Assembly: GCA_049585795.1 (NCBI GenBank)
Contig: JBAVAQ010000046.1
Location: 124,001-188,000 of the forward strand
DNA: 64,000 bases
Direction of reading: 5' to 3'
From: JABDBE01 sp049585795
GTDB lineage: Bacteria; Acidobacteriota; Terriglobia; Terriglobales; Acidobacteriaceae
In this document: one piece after another, positions 22,510 through 30,808 of the stretch
Numbering within the stretch: the first letter of the stretch is position 1
Layout: every line of letters starts with the position of its first letter
The notes under the pieces: generated by a model
Databases searched by the model: none
What the model was told of the DNA's origin: nothing
The model's input: only the letters and a program-made list of their open reading frames with translations
Program-made: the position numbers and the translations under genes

Positions 22510-24426
22510 GGAGACCTCCTTGGGGAGTGGGGCGTCGAGCACCTCGCGCACTTTTGCTTTGAGCGTGAGGAGGGTGAAGGGCTTCTGGAGCAGGCTGATT
22601 CCCGGATCCAGCGTGCCGTTTTGGCCAATCGCGTTTTCGGTGTAGCCCGACATATAGAGCACCCGCATTTCGGGCCTCCGCGGACCCAGATGATTGGCCA
22701 GTTCGCGCCCGGTCATTCCAGGCATGACGACGTCGGTCAGAAGCAGGTGAATGGGCCCGGAATGGGCGTTCGAAATCAGAATCGCGGTTGCGGGATCACC
22801 AGCATCGATCACCGTGTATCCCTGGCGTTCGAGGTACTCGCGAGCGAGGCGCAGCACGGTGACCTCATCTTCGACCAGCAGAACGGTTTCCCGGCCTTGC
22901 TGAACATCTTTGGCGGCGATCGCTGGTAGCAAAACAGGTACTTCGCCGGCCTGACTCACTCGCGGTAAATAAACCTTGAATGATGTTCCCTTGCCCGGCT
23001 CGCTATACGCCCAGATATACCCACCGCTTTGCTTGACGATGCCGTAGACCATCGAAAGGCCGAGGCCCGTGCCCTTCGCGCCTTTGGTGCTGAAGAATGG
23101 TTCGAAGATGCGGCTCTGGGTTTCGGAATCCATGCCTACTCCGGTGTCGCTCATGGCGAGCATGACGTACTCGCCCGGTTCCGCGGGAGGGTGGAGACGC
23201 GCATAACTCTCGTCCAGCGAAACATTGGCTGTTTCAATCGTGAGCTTGCCCCCGCGCGGCATAGCGTCGCGGGCATTGACCGCCAGATTCATGATGACTT
23301 GCTCGATCTGGCCGGGATCGGCCTTGGTCGGGCCCAAGTTGCTGCCGGGCACCATAACGAGTTCGATGTCTTCCCCAATCAGCCGAGTCAACATTTTGAA
23401 GTTTTCGGTGACGACCGCGTTCAGATCCAGAACCTTCGGGGTGAGCATTTGCTTCCGGCTGAAGGCCAGCAACTGGCGAGTCAGCGCGGTGGCGCGGTTG
23501 GCGGCATTAGCGATTTCCTGCGCCGGGCCCCTGACAGCGGGATCGGGGCCTATGCGCTCGAGTAGAAACTCGCAGTATCCTGAGATCACCATCAACAGAT
23601 TGTTGAAGTCATGTGCAATTCCGCCAGCGAGGCGGCCGACAGCTTCCATCTTCTGAGCCTGGCGAAGCTGTTGCTCGAGGGCCCGATGTTCCGTCACGTC
23701 CTCGGCGAAGAGTTCGAAGAAAGTGGAGTTGTGTTCATCGCGAATCGTTCTTCCGGAAAGGCGCACGGTAATAGGATTGCCGTCCTTGCGCAGCCAATCC
23801 GCGATCAAACCATTGAAGCGCTGCGAGGAGCGAAAGTGATCGGCAACTACGAACCATTGTTGAGTGTCTGCGTACAGGTTGGCTAAGTTGCCGTCGACCA
23901 TTTCGGACGGCGAAGCATAGCCCAGCATGCTGACTAGAGCCGGGTTTGCGCTCAGCAGAATACCGTCCGAGTCGCACCGGCAGATCCCGTAGGGAGCATT
24001 GGTCACAAGAGAGCGGAAGTTGATTTCCGAGCGCCGCAAACCCTCCTGGGCGGAACGCAAGGCGGCGTTGAAAGAGCAAATCAGCAGCGCCACAAACACA
24101 AACAGGGTCAAATGTATGATAGCTTTGCGATATTCGGCCGGGGAGTGATGTCCCGCCAAGGAGAAATATGCGCTGACGGTTAGCGCAAAAGATGTCGCCA
24201 CGAGGCCCGGCTTCCAACCGCCGTACCAGGCGCTGACCATAATGGCGACCGCGAAGACGACCAGGCGGCTTTCGACAACGTCCGCCAGCATTAATGCAGG
24301 GATCAGGGCGAGGGTAATGCTAAGGACGGCGACGCCGTATCGGAGAATGGGCGCCCGAGCCGGGGGAATGTAGCGTGCGCGAAGAAGGGGGAGCTTCAAT
24401 CGCATACGAACCAACTTTAGTTCCAA
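22129..24426 (-). CDS. Membrane hybrid histidine kinase with REC and PilZ domains
   Basis: 765 residues. Four transmembrane segments (about 28-120), a PAS domain (133-250), a HisKA dimerisation helix with His272 (GGIAHDFNN), a HATPase domain (NARDAMP N-box, DTGVGM G1, GTGLGLSMV G2), a receiver with Asp565 (LLLTDVVMPGMTG), and a C-terminal PilZ domain (RAQRFKL and ENISRSG motifs). It would sense a membrane or redox-type signal and join phosphotransfer to c-di-GMP binding. Unusually, AAGGAGG lies inside the gene 5 bases before Met640, the first residue of the PilZ part. No separate response-regulator gene is adjacent. Confidence 0.93.
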   Translation of the reverse strand: MELKLVRMRLKLPLLRARYIPPARAPILRYGVAVLSITLALIPALMLADVVESRLVVFAVAIMVSAWYGGWKPGLVATSFALTVSAYFSLAGHHSPAEYRKAIIHLTLFVFVALLICSFNAALRSAQEGLRRSEINFRSLVTNAPYGICRCDSDGILLSANPALVSMLGYASPSEMVDGNLANLYADTQQWFVVADHFRSSQRFNGLIADWLRKDGNPITVRLSGRTIRDEHNSTFFELFAEDVTEHRALEQQLRQAQKMEAVGRLAGGIAHDFNNLLMVISGYCEFLLERIGPDPAVRGPAQEIANAANRATALTRQLLAFSRKQMLTPKVLDLNAVVTENFKMLTRLIGEDIELVMVPGSNLGPTKADPGQIEQVIMNLAVNARDAMPRGGKLTIETANVSLDESYARLHPPAEPGEYVMLAMSDTGVGMDSETQSRIFEPFFSTKGAKGTGLGLSMVYGIVKQSGGYIWAYSEPGKGTSFKVYLPRVSQAGEVPVLLPAIAAKDVQQGRETVLLVEDEVTVLRLAREYLERQGYTVIDAGDPATAILISNAHSGPIHLLLTDVVMPGMTGRELANHLGPRRPEMRVLYMSGYTENAIGQNGTLDPGISLLQKPFTLLTLKAKVREVLDAPLPKEVSMSARLAMQAEAGVINGKLSPFRAQRFKLQLPLKYRPIGEEAWRAGTTENISRSGLLFRAEELVPANVQLEINLVLPAEIAGLSAAEVVCRGEVVRTMQAEAPSMNPALAAKILQYHFQHGSHMPEA

Positions 24427-24635
24427 AATGGGAACTCCGCGAGTTACGGGAGTTCAGGTGGTTGCGGATGGGTGGGCGCTGACCATGTGTACAACCACTG
24501 CCACAAATCGTTAGCCTGAATCTACAACGAGAAGGCCTGTGAATCGCGCTAATCGCCGAAGTTTTCGGATTTCGTGAATCAAGAGATACACGGGCACGAA
24601 AACGAGAGCTCGGGCTGTATGACTATGGGATATCC

Positions 24636-25346
24636 ATGAACATCGGATTGTTTGGCGGAACTTTCGACCCCATTCACCACGGGCACCTCGCTTTGGCCCG
24701 CGGAGCCGAGGAGCGTTTCCAGTTGGGCTGCGTCCATTTTGTCCCGGCCAACATTCCGCCGCATAAGCAACAGCACCCGGTTTCCCCCTACTTTCATCGC
24801 TACGCCATGGTTGCCTTGGCCACGATGAACGAAAAGGGGTTCGTGCCGTCGCTGCTGGAAGCTCCGGGCGATGCGCCCCCGGCGGCAAGCTCCGGCAAGA
24901 AAGCACATGCGCAAGCCGGTGCGAATTACACCATCGACACGGTTCGTCGGCTAAAACAAACACTTCGGAAGAGCGATCGACTCTTCTTCTTGATTGGTAT
25001 CGATGCATTCAAGGATATCGCGAGCTGGCATGAAGGAGCAGCGCTTTTTCGCGAATGTGAGTTCATTGTTGCCAGCCGCCCAGGATATTCCCTGGCGGAT
25101 GTGGCCCATGCTTTGCCAGAAGCGCTGCGCCCCAGATCTGCAGTAACCAAGCCATTTGCCAAGCAACCAGCGAAAGGCGACCTTGTGCTGCCCGGGGCGA
25201 CCGTGCATCTCTTGGAAAACGTGCATCAAAACGTCTCGGCTACGGCGATTCGGGATGCGGTTGCAGCAAAGAAGCCGCTGACCAAGTTCGTCGATTCAGC
25301 GGTGGCGGAATACATCAAGAAGGAGGGATTGTATCGGAACAAGTAG
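24636..25346 (+). CDS. nadD: Nicotinate-nucleotide adenylyltransferase
   Basis: Makes deamido-NAD from nicotinate mononucleotide and ATP. MNIGLFGGTFDPIHHGHLAL holds the G-x-F-D-P-x-H-x-G-H nucleotidyltransferase motif; FVPANIPPHK, RYAMVALATM, YTIDTVRRLKQ, FLIGIDAFKDIASWH and VSATAIRDAV (the second ATP motif) follow. 236 residues, with an extra stretch around residues 75-92 (EAPGDAPPAASSGKKAHAQA) relative to E. coli NadD. rsfS follows, the common nadD-rsfS arrangement, here split by a repeat. Confidence 0.96.
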   Translation: MNIGLFGGTFDPIHHGHLALARGAEERFQLGCVHFVPANIPPHKQQHPVSPYFHRYAMVALATMNEKGFVPSLLEAPGDAPPAASSGKKAHAQAGANYTIDTVRRLKQTLRKSDRLFFLIGIDAFKDIASWHEGAALFRECEFIVASRPGYSLADVAHALPEALRPRSAVTKPFAKQPAKGDLVLPGATVHLLENVHQNVSATAIRDAVAAKKPLTKFVDSAVAEYIKKEGLYRNK

Positions 25347-25351
25347 CCTTT

Positions 25352-25488
25352 GGCCGTTCGTCGTTAGTCGTTGGCAACTCCTTCCTTGCGAAATATCTGT
25401 CGCGACTAAGCGGCGATCTGGCATTCGGACCGCGGTTGTCAGTTAGAATGAGCAGACGAACGGCCAACGACGACCGACCAACGACCGC
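25352..25488. repeat. Inverted CCAACGACGACCGACC repeats flanking the nadD-rsfS gap
   Basis: Left TTGGCCGTTCGTCGTTAGTC (25354 onward) and right GACGAACGGCCAACGACGAC (25455 onward) are inverted copies enclosing about 75 bases. The right arm runs up to the rsfS ATG, leaving no clear ribosome-binding site there. Confidence 0.65.
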
Positions 25489-25896
25489 ATGAAAAAAAAT
25501 GATGTGAAGCGACAGGTATCGGAAGCCATTACCGCCTGCCAGGAAAAACAGGCGGAAGAAATTACGATTTTAGAACTGGAACAGGGATCGGGGGCATTCA
25601 CCGATTACTTCGTGGTATGCAGCGGGACCAATCCCCGACAAATCCAGGCGATTTCGGACGAAGTCGAGGAGCGATTAGAGAAGGCCGGGCAACGCCCGAC
25701 CCACATCGAAGGCTACAAACAGGCGGAATGGGTGCTGCTCGACTACGTCGATTTCGTGGTACACGTGTTCTCCGAGAAGGCCCGCAAGTTCTACGATCTG
25801 GAGCGCCTATGGAAGTCCGCCAGGCGATTGGCGCCGTCGGAGCTTGCCAAGACAAAACGAGTTGGTACACGAGCCGTCGCGAAGAAGCGGGCGTAG
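25489..25896 (+). CDS. rsfS: Ribosomal silencing factor RsfS (RsfA/Iojap family)
   Basis: Binds ribosomal protein L14 and blocks subunit joining in starvation. ILELEQGSGAFTDYFVVCSG, TNPRQIQAISDEVEERLEKA, HIEGYKQAEWVLLDYVDFVV, VFSEKARKFYDLERLWKSA follow the family from end to end. 135 residues; the C-terminal 20 are basic and not conserved. The ATG at 25489 follows the repeat arm directly. Confidence 0.96.
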   Translation: MKKNDVKRQVSEAITACQEKQAEEITILELEQGSGAFTDYFVVCSGTNPRQIQAISDEVEERLEKAGQRPTHIEGYKQAEWVLLDYVDFVVHVFSEKARKFYDLERLWKSARRLAPSELAKTKRVGTRAVAKKRA

Positions 25897-25937
25897 AAAA
25901 ATCAGCCCCGGATTCCACGGACAAACCAGAAAGCTGA

Positions 25938-25971
25938 TCCGTGATGATCTGTGGATATCCGTGTCCCAGGT
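25938..25971. repeat. GATCCGTGATGATCTGTGGATATCCGTG-type tract
   Basis: Three diverged GAT(A)CCGTG/GATCTGTGG units in a row just before the methyltransferase gene; also seen at 18215-18310. Confidence 0.45.
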
Positions 25972-25986
25972 CTTTATGTCGTCCCT

Positions 25987-26826
25987 ATGTCGTCTCTCTC
26001 AAATGCGAACCCGCAGTGGGGCAGTTCGTATCGGCTGATTGCCTCAGAGAAGTGGAAGGCGAAATCGGCTGCCATGGGCCGCGACGTGACCGAGGCGCTC
26101 GTCGAATACGCTCGACCAAGACCCGGAATGAAGGTCCTGGACTTGGCCAGCGGCACGGGCGAACCCGCAATCAGCCTCGCGGGCCGCGTCGGCGCCGAAG
26201 GTCATGTCACGGCCCTCGATCTCAGCAGCGAACTCCTCGCCATCGCGGCAGAACGGGCTCAGCAGCGCGAGCTAACGAATTTTTCTATCAAGCAAGCAGA
26301 TGCGCAGGAACTCCCGTTTCCCGATCAAAGCTTCGATTTGATCACCAGCCGCTTCGGCGTGATGTTCTTTCAGAATTGCGAGAAAGCACTTCGCGAAGTG
26401 CACCGCGTATTGAAGCCCGGAGCGCGGGCTTCTTTTCTGGCATGGGGACCATTCGAGCAACCCTTCTGGTCGAGCACCATCGGCGTGGTCGTCGAACATA
26501 TCGGAGGGCCAGCCCTGGTTCCGGGCGGAGCCGATCCTTTCAGATTTGCCCGTCCAGAGAGTTTGTCATCGGTGATGCGCACCGCCGGTTTTAAAAATGT
26601 TGACGAAGAAACCAAAACGCTGCCATGGACCTGGCCGGGAACGGCCGAAGAAGTTTGGGAACAGGCCCAAGCCGTGGCCACGCCGTTTTTACCGCTGCTG
26701 CAACGGATCCCGTCTGAGAGGCAGGATGCGATCAACCGCGCGGTAATTCAGGCAATAGAGCGCTACGCGGATGGCGAGAGCATAAAGTTTGGGGCCGTGG
26801 TCGTGCTGGCTTCGGGAATGCGATAA
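25987..26826 (+). CDS. Class I SAM-dependent methyltransferase (UbiE-like)
   Basis: About 279 residues from the ATG at 25987. KVLDLASGTGEPAISLAGRV is motif I, VTALDLSSELLAIAAERAQQ motif II, IKQADAQELPFPDQSFDLIT motif III, and REVHRVLKPGARASFLAWGP the post-core segment of UbiE/COQ5-type enzymes. The C-terminal 100 residues (a substrate lid) are not recognisable, so the substrate is unknown. It is not adjacent to quinone genes. An upstream GTG at 25951 lies in a repeat and is less likely. Confidence 0.88.
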   Translation: MSSLSNANPQWGSSYRLIASEKWKAKSAAMGRDVTEALVEYARPRPGMKVLDLASGTGEPAISLAGRVGAEGHVTALDLSSELLAIAAERAQQRELTNFSIKQADAQELPFPDQSFDLITSRFGVMFFQNCEKALREVHRVLKPGARASFLAWGPFEQPFWSSTIGVVVEHIGGPALVPGGADPFRFARPESLSSVMRTAGFKNVDEETKTLPWTWPGTAEEVWEQAQAVATPFLPLLQRIPSERQDAINRAVIQAIERYADGESIKFGAVVVLASGMR

Positions 26827-26907
26827 ACACAAAGGACACGAAGGAAACATACGCCCCGGCTCTTTGTCCGGACGCTTTCTTTTACGCAGTCCATTCCCTT
26901 TGTGCTT
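26826..26907. repeat. CACAAAGGACACGAAGG repeat upstream of rlmH
   Basis: The left unit ACACAAAGGACACGAAGGAA and right unit TTCCCTTTGTGCTT are an imperfect inverted pair of the family at 20754-20829. Confidence 0.55.
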
Positions 26908-26917
26908 AAATCCCGGT

Positions 26918-27358
26918 GTGAAGCTGAGAATTGCGTGGATTGGCAAAACTAAAGACCCAGCCATCCAGTCGTTGACCGAAGAGTACCTGAAGCGCCTGTC
27001 TCGTTATGTCGACGCGGATGGGATAGCGCTGAAAGATGAGCCCTCTTTGCTGAAGCTCTGTCGCGGTGCGCGTTCTGCAAAGAACACATTGGTCCTGCTC
27101 GACAGCCGCGGCAAGCAGCTTTCCTCCGAAGAATTTGCCGACTTTCTCCGGAATTATCAGGATCGCAATCCGTTGCCGCTGCTGTTCGCGGTGGGTCCGG
27201 CCAATGGATTCACTACGGACATCCGCAAGGAAGCGAATTTGTTACTCTCCTTAGGCAAAATGACAGTTGCCCACGAGTTGGCGCGAGTGATATTGCTAGA
27301 GCAACTCTACCGCGCGTTCACTATTTTGAAAGGACACCCGTATCACCTGGGACACTGA
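26918..27358 (+). CDS. rlmH: 23S rRNA pseudouridine-1915 N3-methyltransferase
   Basis: SPOUT-fold enzyme acting on the mature 70S ribosome. KLRIAWIGKTKDPAIQSLTE, YLKRLSRYVD, VLLDSRGKQLSSEEFADFL, LLFAVGPANGFTTDIRKEAN (SAM knot), LLSLGKMTVAHELARVILLE, QLYRAFTILKGHPYHLGH match the family. 146 residues, slightly short because one loop is reduced. The GTG at 26918 begins the homology; the frame is open upstream into the preceding repeat. The invariant C-terminal GHPYH is present. Confidence 0.95.
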   Translation: MKLRIAWIGKTKDPAIQSLTEEYLKRLSRYVDADGIALKDEPSLLKLCRGARSAKNTLVLLDSRGKQLSSEEFADFLRNYQDRNPLPLLFAVGPANGFTTDIRKEANLLLSLGKMTVAHELARVILLEQLYRAFTILKGHPYHLGH

Positions 27359-27458
27359 GGACATTTCACGAAGTCCTGTACGTACCTTCGTGATGTTTCT
27401 CATTTCCAGGCCGACGTTTAACCTAGTCATGCGATCGTTGATTTAAGGAGCCCTCCCC

Positions 27459-27614
27459 ATGAAGAACCCCTTCGACGTACTACGGATGAAGGAGCAGGAA
27501 ATCCAGAGAGTCAAACAAGAGATAGAAGCGTTACGGATTACGGCCAAACTGCTCGGAGAAGAACCTCCCAGCGACGGCAAAGTTGAGTATCGACAAGTCG
27601 TCAATATGCCCTAG
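27459..27614 (+). CDS. Small hypothetical protein of 51 residues
   Basis: MKNPFDVLRMKEQEIQRVKQ begins an almost wholly helical, charged protein that continues EIEALRITAKLLGEE and ends with a short tail. The heptad pattern suggests a coiled coil. AAGGAG lies 8 bases before the ATG, which with the codon pattern supports a real gene. Small proteins with the theme NP-x-D-V-L-R-x-KE-x-E..EIEALR are, from memory, recurrent in acidobacterial genomes, but I know no function. Confidence 0.7.
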   Translation: MKNPFDVLRMKEQEIQRVKQEIEALRITAKLLGEEPPSDGKVEYRQVVNMP

Positions 27615-27699
27615 CAATTTGTAATTGAGTAATTTGTAATTGGCAGTTGAAAAAACGAGCGGATTTTCGATTGTAAATTACCAAATTACTCAATTACCA
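27615..27699. repeat. AATTGAGTAATTTG inverted repeat, copy 1
   Basis: Left arm TTTGTAATTGAGTAATTTGT and right arm AAATTACCAAATTACTCAAT are imperfect reverse complements with an intervening loop. Very A+T-rich against a G+C-rich background. Confidence 0.75.
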
Positions 27700-27767
27700 T
27701 TTTCCTATCCCAGTGCCAAAGCCCCGCCGCACGCCCCAAAACAGGTACAATCAAATCGTTCACCAAC

Positions 27768-28304
27768 ATGCAGGACATCCGTCGCGGTCTAATCATTGTG
27801 AATACCGGGCCGGGCAAGGGCAAAACCACGGCTGCCATGGGAACGGCTCTGAGGGCAGTCGGCCAGGGCATGAAAGTGCTCATGCTGCAATTCCTTAAAG
27901 GCTCCTGGCATTATGGCGAACTCGACGCGGTACAGGCGTTCGGTGACAACTTCATCATGAAGCAGATGGGCCGCGGTTTTGTGAAAGTCGGAACCGAAAA
28001 GCCTGATCCCGAAGACGTAAAGATGGTTGAAGCAGCCTGGGCGGAGGGGCAGCAGGCGATCCAGTCCGGTGCATGGGACTTGGTTATTCTCGACGAGATC
28101 AACTACGCTATCAGCTACGGTATGCTCGACCCGGAGAAAGTCGTCGAAAGTCTGAAAAACAAGCCGGAGATGGTTCATGTTATCTTGACCGGCAGGAATG
28201 CGCATCCGGCGATTGTAGAAGTAGCCGACACCGTGACCGAGATGCGGCAGGTGAAGCACGCCTACGAGAAGGGCGTGATGGCGCAGAGAGGAATTGAATA
28301 CTGA
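27768..28304 (+). CDS. cobO: Corrinoid (cob(I)yrinic acid a,c-diamide) adenosyltransferase
   Basis: Adenosylates the cobalt of corrinoids in cobalamin synthesis or salvage. IIVNTGPGKGKTTAAMGTAL is the P-loop of the CobA/CobO/BtuR type, MLQFLKGSWHYGELDAV the corrinoid-binding part, WDLVILDEINYAISYGM the Walker B-like DE, VHVILTGRNAHPAIVEVADT the C-terminal strand. 178 residues, full length. It stands alone between two A+T-rich repeats, with no other cob genes in the window, so a salvage role is possible. Confidence 0.95.
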   Translation: MQDIRRGLIIVNTGPGKGKTTAAMGTALRAVGQGMKVLMLQFLKGSWHYGELDAVQAFGDNFIMKQMGRGFVKVGTEKPDPEDVKMVEAAWAEGQQAIQSGAWDLVILDEINYAISYGMLDPEKVVESLKNKPEMVHVILTGRNAHPAIVEVADTVTEMRQVKHAYEKGVMAQRGIEY

Positions 28305-28395
28305 AATTGAGTGATTGAGAATTTGGAAATTGAGTAATTGAAAAGCGAAATGGTCGTTCAATTACCCAATTACTAAATTTCCGAATTACCAAATC
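28303..28395. repeat. AATTGAGTAATTG inverted repeat, copy 2
   Basis: Left units ATTGAGTGATTGAGAATTTG and AATTGAGTAATTG pair with right CAATTACCCAATTACTAAAT. It extends to within four bases of the accD ATG. Confidence 0.75.
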
Positions 28396-28398
28396 TCT

Positions 28399-29244
28399 AT
28401 GACCTGGTTCAAACGACAATCTGGCGATCTGGATGCCACGGGCGAAAAGAAAGTCCGCACCGAAGGCCTGTGGGTCAAGTGTGAGCATTGCCGTCAGGTC
28501 ATCTGGAAAAAGGATCTGGAAGAGAATCTCAACGTTTGCCCGAAGTGCGATAAGCACTTCCGCATCGACGCGCGAACCCGCCTGGCCCAGCTCCTCGACG
28601 ACAACCAATACGAAGTTTTCGACGCCAACCTGGTCTCGACTGACCCACTGAAGTTTGCCGACCTGAAAACCTATTCGTCACGGCTGGAACAAGCACAAGC
28701 CGAAACTGGACTAAAAGATGCCGTCATCAATGCGCGGGGGAAGTTAAACGGGCGTCCAGTGATTGTGAGCGCCATGGAGTACGCATTCATCGGCGGAAGT
28801 ATGGGAGCAGTGGTCGGGGAAATGATTACTCGGGCGATCGAGCAGGCCACGGAAACGAGAGCTCCCATCATCATCGTTTCGGCTTCGGGCGGGGCGCGCA
28901 TGATGGAAGGCGTCATCAGTTTAATGCAGTTGGCCAAGATTTCCGCCGCATTAGCCCGCCTCGACGAAGTCCACGTACCCTACATCTCGGTGCTGACCGA
29001 TCCGACTACCGGAGGCGTAACCGCGTCGTTCGCCATGCTAGGCGATTTGAACGTCGCTGAACCCGGAGCCTTGATCGGATTCGCCGGGCCGCGCGTGATC
29101 GAACAAACTATCCGACAAAAACTGCCTCAGGGCTTTCAGCGCAGTGAATTCCTGCTCGAGCATGGCATGCTCGACGCGGTTGTCCCCCGCAAGCAGTTGA
29201 AGCCGTATATTGGGCGAGCGCTGGATTTCATGGCAGCGGCATAG
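28399..29244 (+). CDS. accD: Acetyl-CoA carboxylase carboxyltransferase subunit beta
   Basis: Forms malonyl-CoA together with AccA for fatty-acid synthesis. The N-terminal zinc ribbon has CEHC and CPKC (from VKCEHCRQVIWKK to LNVCPKCDKHF); AMEYAFIGGSMGAVVGEMIT, IIIVSASGGARMMEGVISLM, TDPTTGGVTASFAMLGDLNV, AEPGALIGFAGPRVIEQT follow. 281 residues, full length. It is followed by folC and plsC, so lipid and folate genes are grouped. Distinct from the acyl-CoA carboxylase at the window start, which lacks the ribbon. Confidence 0.97.
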   Translation: MTWFKRQSGDLDATGEKKVRTEGLWVKCEHCRQVIWKKDLEENLNVCPKCDKHFRIDARTRLAQLLDDNQYEVFDANLVSTDPLKFADLKTYSSRLEQAQAETGLKDAVINARGKLNGRPVIVSAMEYAFIGGSMGAVVGEMITRAIEQATETRAPIIIVSASGGARMMEGVISLMQLAKISAALARLDEVHVPYISVLTDPTTGGVTASFAMLGDLNVAEPGALIGFAGPRVIEQTIRQKLPQGFQRSEFLLEHGMLDAVVPRKQLKPYIGRALDFMAAA

Positions 29245-29265
29245 CGCTATCAGCTATCAGCATTC
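29245..29265 (+). repeat. Short CTATCAGCTATCAGC tract after accD
   Basis: Two tandem CTATCAG units just after the accD stop, probably a minimal copy of the family at 5421-5530. Confidence 0.35.
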
Positions 29266-29386
29266 CGCCAGACCGCTTTCTGCGCCGTTCAGACTGCGTC
29301 TTTCCACATTGGATGACGGATCGTGGCGAACTCCGAATCGCAAAAGGCAAACTGGTAATCTGACTCTGAAGGCCGATAGCTTGCCC

Positions 29387-30802
29387 GTGTCCTACGAAAC
29401 TGCAGTCGCGCGCATGTACGCGCTCGGTCACGAACTGAGCCAAAGTCCGTCGCACAAGTTCGATTTGGCGCACATGCGTCTGCTGCTGGCAGCTTTGAAT
29501 CATCCCGAGCGGCGGTTTCCCGGTGTTCTGATTGCGGGAACGAACGGCAAAGGTTCGACGGCCGCTACACTGGCCTCGATTCTGGAAGCCTCCGGTCTGC
29601 GTACTGGCTTATACACATCGCCCCATCTGGTGCGAATCAACGAACGCATCCGCATCAGTGACATCGAGGTCAGCGATGACGATTTCGCTCTGCTGCACGA
29701 CGTAGTGGATCGGACCGCCGAGCGCTTGGTCGAAGATGGCGAGTTGCCCTGGCATCCCAGCTTCTTCGAGATGCTGACGGCGATCGCATTTGAATACTTC
29801 GCGCAAAACAAAGTGGAAATCGCGGTGTTGGAAGTTGGCATGGGCGGACGGCTGGACGCAACCAATGTGATCGAGCCGCGCGTCAGCGTGATCACAGATA
29901 TTTCGCTCGACCACCAGAAGTTTCTCGGCAACACCGTAGCTGAGATCGCGCGCGAGAAGGCAGGAATTATCCGGCCCGGTGGACTCGTTGTGACCCTGCC
30001 ACAACAACCGCAGGCCAACGACGTGATTGGAAATACAATCCTGGAATTGGGAGCACAGGGCGTGAGCGCAGTAGCGTATGTGCCGCCGGTCTCGCCGGGA
30101 AGCGATGAATACTGCGTGCGTCGAAGTGAAAAGCCTCTAATCGCAGAGTTCGCGGAGGAGCACGCACAGGACGCTGAGAAAAATCTCGCAAAGTTCGCTG
30201 GCCCTATATCGCGCTATCCGCTGGAGGTGATGGGGAAGCAGATTCTAGTGGAAACCCCGCTCCTGGGCCGGCATCAACTGCGAAACATCGCCCTCGCGAT
30301 TGCGACGGCGGAAGTACTCAGTCATCAAGGATTCCCGATTACGCCGGAAATTATCGAACGCGGCCTCCGTCAGACGCATTGGCCGGGACGCTTCCAGGTC
30401 ATACCGGCAATAAGCGGCGCGCCCGAATATGTTCTCGACGTAGCCCACAACCCAGCGGGTGCGTGGGCATTGCGCTCGGCACTTTCCGCCTGCTACGAAG
30501 ACCGTCGACTGACATTCGTTTTTGGAGCGATGCGCGACAAGGCAATCGGTGAGATGGCGGAAATCCTGTTCCCGCTGGCAGAGCGCGTCCTTGCCACGCG
30601 AGCCGATAATCCGCGATCGGCCACGCCGGACGAGATTCGTGAGGCAGCCTCACGCACCGCGAGCGACATCGAAGAGGCTGCTGATGTCGCCTCCGCGCTG
30701 GATCGGGCCGTTTCCCTCTCTGGTCCGCAGGGCATAGTAGTTATAACCGGTTCGATATACATTGTAGGAGAAGCGATGCGAGCCTTGGGGGTAAAGGTTT
30801 AG
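29387..30802 (+). CDS. folC: Folylpolyglutamate synthase / dihydrofolate synthase
   Basis: Adds glutamates to folates, and glutamate to dihydropteroate. VSYETAVARMYALGHELSQS, VLIAGTNGKGSTAATLASIL (P-loop), GLYTSPHLVRINERIRI, EVGMGGRLDATNVIEPRVSV, VITDISLDHQKFLGNTVAEI, EKAGIIRPGG, LLGRHQLRNIALAIATAEVL and VLDVAHNPAGA are FolC motifs in order. About 471 residues. Start is a GTG at 29387 (or TTG at 29381); the frame is open back into accD but without homology. A region around 30110-30190 (RRSEKPLIAEFAEEHAQDAE) is an insert relative to E. coli FolC. Confidence 0.95.
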   Translation: MSYETAVARMYALGHELSQSPSHKFDLAHMRLLLAALNHPERRFPGVLIAGTNGKGSTAATLASILEASGLRTGLYTSPHLVRINERIRISDIEVSDDDFALLHDVVDRTAERLVEDGELPWHPSFFEMLTAIAFEYFAQNKVEIAVLEVGMGGRLDATNVIEPRVSVITDISLDHQKFLGNTVAEIAREKAGIIRPGGLVVTLPQQPQANDVIGNTILELGAQGVSAVAYVPPVSPGSDEYCVRRSEKPLIAEFAEEHAQDAEKNLAKFAGPISRYPLEVMGKQILVETPLLGRHQLRNIALAIATAEVLSHQGFPITPEIIERGLRQTHWPGRFQVIPAISGAPEYVLDVAHNPAGAWALRSALSACYEDRRLTFVFGAMRDKAIGEMAEILFPLAERVLATRADNPRSATPDEIREAASRTASDIEEAADVASALDRAVSLSGPQGIVVITGSIYIVGEAMRALGVKV

Positions 30803-30808
30803 CGGTTC

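Noticed and set aside
28303..28395. A+T-rich inverted repeats considered as insertion-sequence ends
   Set aside because: No transposase, no target duplication, and the repeat folds on itself rather than pairing across the gene as IS ends do.
29210..29386. folC start overlapping the end of accD
   Set aside because: The added residues come from intergenic repeat-like bases and have no homology; a GTG or TTG near 29381-29387 fits the family.
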